Positions 11,351-23,980 of a DNA stretch of 64,000 nucleotides are shown piece by piece. Under the pieces are notes generated by a model that was given only the letters and a program-made list of their open reading frames with translations, did not search any database and had not been told where the DNA came from. The stretch is from Argopecten irradians. Taxonomy: Eukaryota > Mollusca > Bivalvia > Pectinida > Pectinidae. The stretch covers positions 33,178,369 through 33,242,368 of the forward strand of contig NC_091142.1 in the NCBI RefSeq assembly GCF_041381155.1. Direction: 5' to 3'. The first letter of the stretch is position 1. The number at the start of each line of letters is the position of its first letter. Both the position numbers and the translations under genes were made by a program.

Positions 11351-14300
11351 ACACATTTATACATGGACAAGGTCCAGATAAACATGTATACATGGACAAG
11401 GTCCAGATAAACATGTATACATGGACAAGGTCCAGATAAACATGTATACACGGATGAGGTCCAGATAAACATATATACATGGACAAGGTCCGGATAAACA
11501 TGTATACACGGATAAGGTCCAGATAAACATGTATACATGGACAAGGTCCAGATAAACATGTATACATGGACAATGTCTGGATAAACATGTATACATGGAC
11601 AAGGTTCAGATAAACATGTATACACGGATAAGGTCCAGATAAACATGTATACATGGACAAGGTCCGGATAAACATATATACATGGACAAGGTCTGGATAA
11701 ACATATACATGGACAAGTGATAAAATACATGGACAAGGTCCAGATAAACATGTATACATGGACAAGGTTCGGATAAACATGTATACATGGACAAGGTCCG
11801 GATAAACATGTATACATGGACAAGGTCCGGATAAACATATATACATGGACAAGGTCTGGATAAACATGTATACATGGACAAGGTCGAGATACACATGTAT
11901 ACATGGACAAGGTCCAGATAAACATGTATACATGGACAAGGTCCGGATAAACATATATACATGGACAAGGTCCGGATAAACATATATACATGGACAAGGT
12001 CCAGATAAACATGTATACATGGACGAGGTCCAGATAAACATGTATACATGGACAAGGTCTGGATAAACATGTATACATGGACAAGGTCCAGATAAACATG
12101 TATACACGGATAAGGTCCAGATAAACATGTATACATGGACAAGGTCCGGATAAACATGTATACATGGACAAGGTCTGGATAAACATGTATACATGGACAA
12201 GGTCCAGATAAACATGTATACATGGACAAGGTCTGGATAAACATGTATACATGGACAAGGTCTGGATAAACATGTATACATGGACAAGGTCCAGATAAAC
12301 ATGTATACACGGATAAGGTCCAGATAAACATGTATACATGGACAAGGTCCAGATAAACATATATACATGGACAAGGTCCGGATAAACATGTATACATGGA
12401 CAAGGTCTTGATAAACATGTATACATGGACAAGGTCTGGATAAACATGTATACATGGACAAGGTCCAGATAAACATATATACATGGACAAGGTTTGGATA
12501 AACATGTATACATGGACAAGGTCCAGATAAACATGTTTACATGGACAAGGTCTGGATAAACATGTATACATGGACAAGGTCCAGATAAACATATATACAT
12601 GGACAAGGTCTGGATAAACATGTATACATGGACAAGGTCCAGATAAACATGTATACACGGATAAGGTCCAGATAAACATGTACACATGGACAAGGTCCGG
12701 ATAAACACGTATACATGGACAAGGTCTGGATAAACATGTATACACGGATAAGGTCCAGATAAACATGTATACATGGACAAGGTCCAGATAAACATGTATA
12801 CATGGACAAGGTCCAGATAAACATGTATACATGGACAAGGTCCAGATAAACATGTATACACGGATAAGGTCCAGATAAACATATATACATGGACAAGGTC
12901 CGGATAAACATGTATACACGGATAAGGTCCAGATAAACATGTATACATGGACAAGGTCCAGATAAACATGTATACATGGACAAGGTCCAGATAAACATGT
13001 ATACATGGACAAGGTCTGGATAAACATGTATACATGGACAAGGTCCAGATAAACATGTATACATGGACAAGGTCCGGATAAACATGTATACATGGACAAG
13101 GTCCGGATAAACATGTATACATGGACAAGGTCTGGATAAACATATATACATGGACAAGGTCCAGATAAACATGTATACATGGACAAGGTTCGGATAAACA
13201 TGTATACATGGACAAGGTCCGGATAAACATGTATACATGGACAAGGTCTGGATCAACATGTATACATGGACAAGGTCCAGATAAACATGTATACATGGAC
13301 AAGGTCTGGATAAACATGTATACACGGATAAGGTCTGGATAAACATGTATACATGGACAAGGTCCAGATAAACATGTATACACGGATAAGGTCCAGATAA
13401 ACATGTATACATGGACAAGGTCCGGATAAACATATATACATGGACAAGGTCCGGATAAACATGTATACACGGATAAGGTCCAGATCAACATGTATACATG
13501 GACAAGGTCCAGATAAACATATATACATGGACAAGGTCTGGATAAACATGTATACATGGACAAGGTCCAGATAAACATGTATACACGGATAAGGTCCAGA
13601 TAAACATGTACACATGGACAAGGTCCGGATAAACACGTATACATGGACAAGGTCTGGATAAACATGTATACACGGATAAGGTCCAGATAAACATGTATAC
13701 ATGGACAAGGTCCAGATAAACATGTATACATGGACAAGGTCCAGATACACATGTATACATGGACAAGGTCCAGATAAACATGTATACATGGACAAGGTCC
13801 AGATAAACATATATACATGGACAAGGTCCGGATAAACATGTATACATGGACAAGGTCTTGATAAACATGTATACATGGACAAGGTCTGGATAAACATGTA
13901 TACATGGACAAGGTCCAGATAAACATATATACATGGACAAGGTTTGGATAAACATGTATACATGGACAAGGTCCAGATAAACATGTATACATGGACAAGG
14001 TCTGGATAAACATGTATACATGGACAAGGTCCAGATAAACATATATACATGGACAAGGTCTGGATAAACATGTATACATGGACAAGGTCCAGATAAACAT
14101 GTATACATGGACAAGGTCTGGATAAACAAGTATACATGGACAAGGTCCAGATAAACATGTATACATGGACAAGGTCCAGATAAACATGTATACATGGACA
14201 AGGTCCGGATAAACATGTATACACGGATAAGGTCCGGATAAACATATATACATGGACAAGGTCCGGATAAACATGTATACACGGATAAGGTCCGGATAAA

Positions 14301-16765
14301 CATATATACATGGACAAGGTCCGGATAAACATATATACATGGACAAGGTCTGGATAAACATGTATACATGGACAAGGTCCGGATAAACATGTAAACATGG
14401 ACAAGGTCTGGAAAACATATATACATGGACAAGGTCCGGGTAAACGTACATGTATACATGGACAAGGTCCAGATAAACTTACATGTATACATGGACAAGG
14501 TCCGGATAAACATGCATACATGGACAAGGTCCAGATAAACATGTATACATGGATATGGTCCGGATAAACATGTAAACATGAACAAGGTCTGGATAAACAT
14601 GTATACATTGACAAGGTCCGGATAAACATGTATACATGGACAAGGTCTGGATAAACATGTATACATGGACAAGGTCTGGATAAACATGTATACATGGACA
14701 AGGTCCAGATAAACATGTATACATGGACAAGGTCCAGATAAACATATATACATGGACAAGGTCCGGATAAACATGTATACATGGACAAGGTCTGGATAAA
14801 CATATATACATGGACAAGGTTTGTATAAACATGTATACATGGACAAGGTCCAGATAAACATATATACATGGACAAGGTTTGGATAAACATGTATACATGG
14901 ACAAGGTCCGGATAAACATATATACATGGACAAGGTCTGGATAAACATGTATACATGGACAAGGTCCAGATACACATGTATACATGGACAAGGTCCAGAT
15001 AAACATGTATACATGGACAAGGTCCGGATAAACATATATACATGGACAAGGTCCGGATAAACATATATACATGGACAAGGTCCAGATAAACATGTATACA
15101 TGGACAAGGTCCAGATAAACATGTATACATGGACAAGGTCTGGATAAACATGTATACATGGACAAGGTCCAGATAAACATGTATACACGGATAAGGTCCA
15201 GATAAACATGTATACATGGACAAGGTCCGGATAAACATATATACATGGACAAGGTCTGGATAAACATGTATACATGGACAAGGTCCAGATAAACATGTAT
15301 ACATGGACAAGGTCTGGATAAACATGTATACATGGACAAGGTCTGGATAAACATGTATACATGGACAAGGTCCAGATAAACATGTATACACGGATAAGGT
15401 CCAGATAAACATGTATACATGGACAAGGTCCAGATAAACATATATACATGGACAAGGTCTGGATAAACATGTATACATGAACAAGGTCCAGATAAACATG
15501 TATACACGGATAAGGTCCAGATAAACATGTACACATGGACAAGGTCCGGATAAACACGTATACATGGACAAGGTCTGGATAAACATGTATACGTGGACAA
15601 GGTCCAGATAAACATGTATACATGGACAAGGTCCAGATAAACATGTATACATGGACAAGGTCCAGATACACATGTATACATGGACAAGGTCCAGATAAAC
15701 ATGTATACATGGACAAGGTCCGGATAAACATATATACATGGACAAGGTCTGGATAAACATGTATACATGGACAAGGTCCAGATAAACATGTATACATGGA
15801 CAAGGTCTGGATAAACATGTATACATGGACAAGGTCTGGATAAACATGTATACATGGACAAGGTCCAGATAAACATGTATACATGGACAAGGTCCAGATA
15901 AACATATATACATGGACAAGGTCCGGATAAACATGTATACATGGACAAGGTCTGGATAAACATGTATACATGGACAAGGTCTGGATAAACATGTATACAT
16001 GGACAAGGTCCAGATAAACATATATACATGGACAAGGTTTGGATAAACATGTATACATGGACAAGGTCCAGATAAACATGTATACATGGACAAGGTCTGG
16101 ATAAACATGTATACATGGACAAGGTCCAGATAAACATATATACATGGACAAGGTCTGGATAAACATGTATACATGGACAAGGTCCGATAAACATGTATAC
16201 ATGGACAAGGTCTGGATAAACATGTATACATGGACAAGGTCTGGATAAACATGTATACATGGACAAGGTCCAGATAAACATGTATACATGGACAAGGTCC
16301 AGATAAACATGTATACATGGACAAGGTCCGGATAAACATGTATACACGGATAAGGTCCGGATAAACATATATACATGGACAAGGTCCGGATAAACATGTA
16401 TACATGGACAAGGTCCGGATAAACATGTATACATGGACAAGGTCCGGATAAACATATATACATGGACAAGGTCTGGATAAACATGTATACATGGACAAGG
16501 TCCGGATAAACATGTAAACATGGACAAGGTCTGGAAAACATATATACATGGACAAGGTCCGGGTAAACGTACATGTATACATGGACAAGGTCCAGATAAA
16601 CTTGTATACATGGATATGGTCCGGATAAACATGTAAACATGAACAAGGTCTGGATAAACATGTATACATTGACAAGGTCCGGATAAACATGTATACATGG
16701 ACAAGGTCCGGATAAACATGTATACATGGATATGGTCCGGATAAACATGTAAACATGAACAAGGT

Positions 16766-17479
16766 CTAGATTAACATATATACATGGACAAGGTCTGGAT
16801 AAACATGTATACATGGACAAGGTCCGGAAAACATGTAAACATGGACAAGGTCTGGAAAACATATATACATGGACAAGGTCCGGGTAAACTTACATGTATA
16901 CATGGACAAGGTCCGGATAAACACGTATACATGGACATGGTCTGGATAAATATATATACGTGGACAAGGTCCTGATAAACATGTATACATGGACAAGGTC
17001 CGGATAGATATGTATACATGGACAAGGTCCGGATAAATACGTATACATGGATAAGGTCCGGATAAACATGTATACATGGACAAGGTCCGGATAAACATAT
17101 ATACATGGACAAGGTCCGGATAAACACGTATACATGGACAAGGTCCAGATACACATGTATACATGAACAAGGTCCGGATAAACATATATACATGGACAAG
17201 GTCCGGATAAACATATATACATGGACAAGGTCCGGATAAACATGTATACATGGACAAGGTCCGAATAAATATATATACATGGACAAGGTTAGGATAAACA
17301 TGTATACATGGACAAGGTCCGAATAAATATATACATGGACAAGGTCCGGATAAACATATATACATGGACAAGGTCCGGATAAACACGTATACATGGACAA
17401 GGTCCGATAAACATGTATACAGGACGGACAAGGTCCAGTTACACATATATACATGCATGGACAAGGTCCGTATAAACAC
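16766..17479. repeat. Duplicated variant block in the 29-bp array (first copy)
   Basis: An unusual run including ACATATATACATGCATGG (17443-17460), irregular unit lengths and GGTCCGAATAAATATATAC recurs 2880 bp downstream (20323-20340 for the same marker), with a few base changes. It marks a duplication of roughly 1 kb or more. Confidence 0.7.
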
Positions 17480-20400
17480 GTATACATGGACAAGGTCTGG
17501 ATAAACTTACATGTATACATGGAACAAGGTCCGGATAAACATGTATACATGGACAAGGTCTGGATAAACATGTATACATGGACAAGGTCTGGATAAACAT
17601 GTATACATGGACAAGGTCCGGATAAACATGTATACATGGACAAGGTCTGGATAAACATATATACATGGACAAGGTCCGGATAAACATGTATACATGGACA
17701 AGGTCCGGATAAACACGTATACATGGACAAGGTCTGTATCAACATGTATACATGGACAAGGTCCGGATAAACATGTATACATGGACAAGGTCCGGATAAA
17801 CATGTGTATACATGGACAAGGTCTGGATAAACATGTATACATGGACAAGGTCTGGATAAACATGTATACATGGACAAGGTCCAGATAAACATATATACAT
17901 GGACAAGGTCCGGATAAACATGTATACATGGACAAGGTCCGGATAAACAGGTATACATGGACAAGGTCTGGATAAACATGTATACATGGACAAGGTCCGG
18001 ATAAACATGTATACATGGACAAGGTCCAGATAAACATGTATACATGGACAAGGTCCAGATAAACATGTATACATGGACAAGGTCCGGATAAACATGTATA
18101 CATGGACAAGGTCTGGATCAACATGTATACATGGACAAGGTCCGGATAAACATGTATACATGGACAAGGTCCGGATAAACACGTATACATGGACAAGGTC
18201 TGGATAAACATGTATACATGGACAAGGTCCAGATAAACATGTATACATGGACAAGGTCCAGATAAACATGTATACATGGACAAGGTCCAGATAAACATGT
18301 ATACATGGACAAGGTCCGGATAAACATATATACATGGACAAGGTCCGGATAAACATGTATACATGGACAAGGTCCAGATAAACATGTATACATGGACAAG
18401 GTCTGGATAAACATGTATACATGGACAAGGTCTGGATAAACATGTATACATGGACAAGGTCTGGATAAACATGTATACATGGACAAGGTCCAGATAAACA
18501 TGTATACATGGACAAGGTCCGGATAAACATGTATACATGGACAAGGTCCGGATAAACATGTATACATGGACAAGGTCTGGATAAACATGTATACATGGAC
18601 AAGGTCTGGATAAACATGTATACATGGACAAGGTCCAGATAAACATATATACATGGACAAGGTTTGGATAAACATGTATACATGGACAAGGTCCAGATAA
18701 ACATGTATACATGGACAAGGTCCAGATAAACATGTATACATGGACAAGGTCCAGATAAACATGTATACATGGACAGGTCCAGATACACATGTATACATGG
18801 ACAAGGTCCAGATAAACATGTATACATGGACAAGGTCCAGATAAACATGTATACATGGACAAGGTCCAGATAAACATGTATACATGGACAAGGTCTGGAT
18901 AAACATGTATACATGGACAAGGTCCAGATAAACATATATACATGGACAAGGTCTGGATAAACATGTATACATGGACAAGGTCCAGATAAACATGTATACA
19001 TGGACAAGGTCTGGATAAACAAGTATACATGGACAAGGTCCAGATAAACATGTATACATGGACAAGGTCCAGATAAACATGTATACATGGACAAGGTCCG
19101 GATAAACATGTATACATGGACAAGGTCCAGATAAACATGTATACATGGACAAGGTCCGGATAAACATGTATACATGGACAAGGTCCGGATAAACATATAT
19201 ACATGGACAAGGTCCGGATAAACATGTATACACGGATAAGGTCCGGATAAACATATATACATGGACAAGGTCCGGATAAACATATATACATGGACAAGGT
19301 CTGGATAAACATGTATACATGGACAAGGTCCGGATAAACATGTAAACATGGACAAGGTCTGGAAAACATATATACATGGACAAGGTCCAGATACACATGT
19401 ATACATGGACAAGGTCCGGATAAACATGTATACATGGACAAGGTCCGGATAAACATGTATACATGGACAAGGTCCGGATAAACATGTATACATGGACAAG
19501 GTCCGGATAAACATGTAAACATGAACAAGGTCTGGATAAACATGTATACATTGACAAGGTCCGGATAAACATGTATACATGGACAAGGTCCGGATAAACA
19601 TGTATACATGGATATGGTCCGGATAAACATGTAAACATGAACAAGGTCTGGATAAACATATATACATGGACAAGGTCTGGATAAACATGTATACATGGAC
19701 AAGGTCCGGATAAACATGTAAACATGGACAAGGTCTGGAAAACATATATACATGGACAAGGTCCGGGTAAACTTACATGTATACATGGACAAGGTCCGGA
19801 TAAACACGTATACATGGACATGGTCTGGATAAATATATATACGTGGACAAGGTCCTGATAAACATGTATACATGGACAAGGTCCGGATAGATATGTATAC
19901 ATGGACAAGGTCCGGATAAACACGTATACATGGATAAGGTCCGGATAAACATGTATACATGGACAAGGTCCGGATAAACATATATACATGGACAAGGTCC
20001 GGATAAACACGTATACATGGACAAGGTCCAGATACACATGTATACATGGACAAGGTCCGGATAAACATATATACATGGACAAGGTCCGGATAAACATATA
20101 TACATGGACAAGGTCCGGATAAACATGTATACATGGACAAGGTCCGAATAAATATATATACATGGACAAGGTCCGGATAAACATGTATACATGGACAAGG
20201 TCCGAATAAATATATACATGGACAAGGTCCGGATAAACATATATACATGGACAAGGTCCGGATAAACACGTATACATGGACAAGGTCCGATAAACATGTA
20301 TACACGGACAAGGTCCAGATACACATATATACATGCATGGACAAGGTCCGGATAAACACGTATACATGGACAAGGTCTGGATAAACTTACATGTATACAT

Positions 20401-21237
20401 GGACAAGGTCCAGATACACATGTATACATGAACAAGGTCCGGATAAACACGTATACATGGACAAGGTCTGGATCAACATGTATACATGGACAAGGTCCGG
20501 ATAAACATGTATACATGGACAAGGTCCGGATAAACATGTATACATGGACAAGGTCTGGATAAACATGTATACATGGACAAGGTCTGGATAAACATGTATA
20601 CATGGACAAGGTCCGGATAAACATGTATACATGGACAAGGTCTGGATCAACATGTATACGTGGATAAGGTCCGGATAAACATGTATACATGGACAAGGTC
20701 CGGATAAACAGGTATACATGGACAAGGTCTGGATCAACATGCATACATGGACAAGGTCTGGACCAACATGCATTCATGGACAAGGTCTGGATCAACATGT
20801 ATACGTGGATAAGGTCCGGATAAACATGTATACATGGACAAGGTCCGGATAAACAGGTATACCTGGACAAGGTCTGGATCAACATGCATACATGGACAAG
20901 GTCCGGATAAACATGTATACATCGACAAGGTCTGGATAAACACGTATACATGGACAAGGTCTGGATAAACATATATAATGGACAAGGTCTGGATAAACAT
21001 GTATACATGGACAAGGTCCGGATAAACATGTATACATGGACAAGGTCCGGATAAACATGTATACATGGACAAGGTTCGGATAAACTTGTCAACATGGACA
21101 GGTCCAGATACACATGTATACATGAACAGGTCCAGATACACATGTATATATGGATAAGGTACAGATACACGTATACATGGACAAGGTCCGAATAAACTTG
21201 TCAACATGGACAAGGTTCAGATACATATTTATACACG

Positions 21238-21914
21238 GTCAAACACATTTTTTTATAATCGACCATGCGTATGCTATGTATATGATTAAAACATCACGTC
21301 TGATTGCTTAAGTAATATTGTATGGATATATGGTGAAACATGTTTAGTCTGATAACATGTGGGCGCGACTTGTCTTGTCAGTTTAGAGAGGGTAATCGGA
21401 AATGTTGGATATTGTTGTAGACCATTGTTGTTCATGGAAATACGGTACATTTACAAATATAATGTAGATGTCTTTTATACCTAGTATGTTTTAATTAGGT
21501 CACTAATAAACTGTGTAACTAATAACGTTTAAAGATTCTTAATAGTGATTTTATTTTAAATTGTAGAACAGTAACAGCTATAGCAGACAAATTTTACAAG
21601 CGACCCAAAACCTCTAGAAACAGAACCTGTTGGTTCGTGCCTGCTCCAAAGGGTTGTAATACCTTTAACGAGACTGAGACGAGAGAAAAAGATTTGTAAA
21701 AAAATGTAACAAACTATTCATTATCTACAACAACAGTAATATGTTTGTGTCACTGAACAGATGAAACAAGACAAAGGGGTAAAAGGTCTAATATTGTGAG
21801 ATTTTACGAAAGAGTCATCGATGAACGAAAGCAATAGAATAATTCATAGGGAAATAACACAACTTTCCGCATGTGATATTAACAGAAAACTTGTGATATT
21901 GGTTATGGCAGAGG
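21238..21914. other. Unassigned non-coding DNA
   Basis: AT-rich sequence after the minisatellite; no gene or repeat recognised. Confidence 0.5.
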
Positions 21915-22280
21915 TAAGGAAGTAATATTTTCGATGGACTAGTGAATACCAATTATCTTAAATTTGGATATTTAATATTTCCGATGGAGCAGTAAACATA
22001 AATCATTTTGGATATTTCATATTTTCAATGGAGAAGTGAATATCAATCATGTTAAATTAGGCTATTTAATATTTTCAATGGAGCAGTGAACAAACATCAA
22101 TTATGTTAAATTCGATATTTAATATTTTCGATGGAGCAGTGGACATTAATAATGTTAGATTTGGTTATTTAATATTTTTGTTGGAGCAGAGAACATCGAT
22201 TATGTTAAATTTGGCTATTGAATATTTTCTATGGAGCAGTGGCCATCATGGACATCAATCATGTTAAATTTGGATAATTT
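21915..22280 (+). repeat. Degenerate ~60-bp tandem repeat, about 6 copies
   Basis: Each unit contains TTTAATATTTTCGATGGAGC, AGTGAACATCAAT and ATGTTAAATTTGG with substitutions and small indels. Spacing is about 50-65 bp. Confidence 0.8.
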
Positions 22281-22445
22281 GATTGGTCTCTTTAACTTGT
22301 TTGGTTTTCCAAACAGCAGCGGTTTTTTTTCTTATGTTAAACATACAATGTCCGTATTTTGGGGAATAATGGACAGTGATCTCATAATAATGGACAGCGA
22401 GTTACATAATTACGGCGGCGTATTAGGGCCACTATAAAATTTTAT

Positions 22446-22831
22446 TTATCTTGTACGTACAAGTTATTATCTTGTACGTACAAGTTAGTATCTTGTACGT
22501 ACAAGATAGTATCTTGTACGTACAAGATAGTATCTTGTACGTACAACTTAGTATCTTGTACGTACAACTTAGTATCTTGTACGTACAAGATAGTATCTTG
22601 TACGTACAAGATACCATCTTGTACGTACAAGTTATTATCTTGTACGTACAAGATATTATCTTGTACGTACAACTTAGTATCTTGTACGTACAAGTTATTA
22701 TCTTGTACGTACAACTTAGTATCTTGTACGTACAAGTTAGTATCTTGTACGTACAAGATAGTATCTTGTACGTACAACTTAGTATCTTGTACGTACAACT
22801 TAGTATCTTGTACGTACAAGATAGTATAATG
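22446..22831. repeat. 21-bp palindromic tandem array (left arm of the transposon)
   Basis: About 18 units of TTGTACGTACAAGATAGTATC with variants (GTTATTATC, CTTAGTATC). Each unit contains the perfect 14-bp palindrome CTTGTACGTACAAG. Because 21 is divisible by 3, both strands show repetitive open frames (LYVQDSI on plus, CTYKILS on minus), which are artefacts. Confidence 0.95.
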
Positions 22832-23353
22832 TTGAAACTCTCGGTATTAAAGGCTGTGGCTGGTTTACTGTCACAATGGCATCGCATGAAGCTATACGTA
22901 TATTACGTAAACTTTGTTTAAGCCAAAGGGAGAAAAGAATATATGTTGTGGAGTTGTAATGCTGTGATAAGTTTCCACATATATGTAAATGTTTATAACA
23001 GAGTATTTACTATGATCATCATTTGGACAATAATTGATGTGTGTATATATGTCTAATAAACACAAAAACACTTATGAAATAATTTGTTTTGCTTTTGTTG
23101 TCTGTGCAATCAGTAACTCATTCGAATTAGGGCATATTGCCTAGGATTTTTTTCGGAGGCAGTTAATTATTTTCAATACTACTATTCTGAAGTAAAATAA
23201 ATGCTCAAACATTTCCAATAATAGCACCATTGTGAAGTATTTAACTTTTATTACTGAAGAAAATTACGAATTTGTTTAATAGATAAAACTTATCATTCAT
23301 CGGAGATGTATCATATTCATTTTATCACTAAATGTATCTTATCTATAAAACAA

Positions 23354-23500
23354 GCGACTATACAGTTTTCTCGAAAGGAACTTTACAGTGTCAGTTTCAA
23401 AATAATGCAAGCGACTATACAGTTTTCTCGAAAGGAACTATACAGTGTCAGTTTCAAAATAATGCAAGTGACTATACGGTTTCAACTCATAATCCGGCAA
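23354..23500 (+). repeat. 57-bp tandem repeat, about 2.5 copies
   Basis: The unit starts GCGACTATACAGTTTTCTCG and ends GTTTCAAAATAATGCAA. The first two copies are nearly identical and the third is truncated and diverged. Located inside the 22.4-24.0 kb transposon. Confidence 0.85.
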
Positions 23501-23692
23501 TTTCAAATTACGATTGTGAAAAAGATATTGTTCTCATTAAAATATATTCATATTTTTAAAATTGTCAAATAAGTTAATAAACCTGTGATCGTGCTTGAAG
23601 CAATGCAAAGTAGACCAACTATCTTTAATTACGAAAAATATCAGGCGGGTGACTCAATTCTGCGGTGATGAACAGCAGTTCAACTCAACTTG

Positions 23693-23937
23693 TATGTTCA
23701 AGATACTAAGTTGTACGTACAAGATACTATCTTGTACGTACAAGATACTATAAGTTGTACGTACAAGATAGTAACTTGTACGTACAAGATAGTAACTATA
23801 CGTACAAGTTAGTATCTTGTTCGTACAACTTAGTATCTTGTACGTACAAGATAGTATCTTGTACGTACAAGTTATTATCTTGTACGTACAAGATATTAAC
23901 TTGTACGTACAAGATACTATCTTGTACGTACAAGATA
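23693..23937. repeat. 21-bp palindromic tandem array (right arm of the transposon)
   Basis: About 11 units of the same CTTGTACGTACAAG-centred repeat as at 22446-22831, in the mirror position next to the right terminal inverted repeat. Confidence 0.93.
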
Positions 23938-23980
23938 AATAAAATTTTGTAGTGGCCCTAATACGCCGCCGTACATAATT

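Larger units (their letters stand above)
8726..21237. repeat. 29-bp minisatellite, about 430 copies
   Basis: The unit is ATGGACAAGGTCCGGATAAA followed by CATGTATAC. Common variants are CCAGATAAA, CTGGATAAA, CATATATAC and CACGGATAAGG. Each unit holds two short palindromes: CATGTATACATG (across the junction) and GGAC-AAG-GTCC. The unit has no stop codon in any of the three minus-strand frames, and 29 is not divisible by 3, so each frame reads the same 29-residue peptide (MFIWTLSMYTCLSGPCPCIH followed by VYPDLVHVY) over 87 bp. This yields overlapping open frames of up to about 1400 codons in all three minus frames; they are not treated as genes. The right edge (20.6-21.2 kb) has more variant units. 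Confidence 0.97.
22412..23972. mobile_element. TIR DNA transposon (1561 bp) with 8-bp target duplication
   Basis: Inverted ends start ACGGCGGCGTATTAGGGCCA at the left and are mirrored at the right (TGGCCCTAATACGCCGCCGT). The match extends inward through CTA-AAAATTTTATTTATCTTG into palindromic arrays. The element is flanked by the exact 8-bp direct repeat ACATAATT (22404-22411 and 23973-23980), a clear target site duplication. Eight-base duplications are typical of hAT and a few other superfamilies, but the termini do not let me choose. The interior has no transposase. It contains a segment related to 7055-7315 (23040-23280) and a 57-bp tandem (23354-23500), so it is non-autonomous. Confidence 0.88.

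Noticed and set aside
8668-21213. Very long minus-strand open frames (up to about 1400 codons) rich in Cys, Pro, Val and Tyr
   Set aside because: They come from a 29-bp repeat without stops; all three frames are open at once and overlap, with no promoter, splice structure or non-repeat domain.
22432-22921. Repetitive open frames on both strands (LYVQDSI and CTYKILS)
   Set aside because: The 21-bp palindromic unit is frame-neutral and stop-free; these are artefacts.
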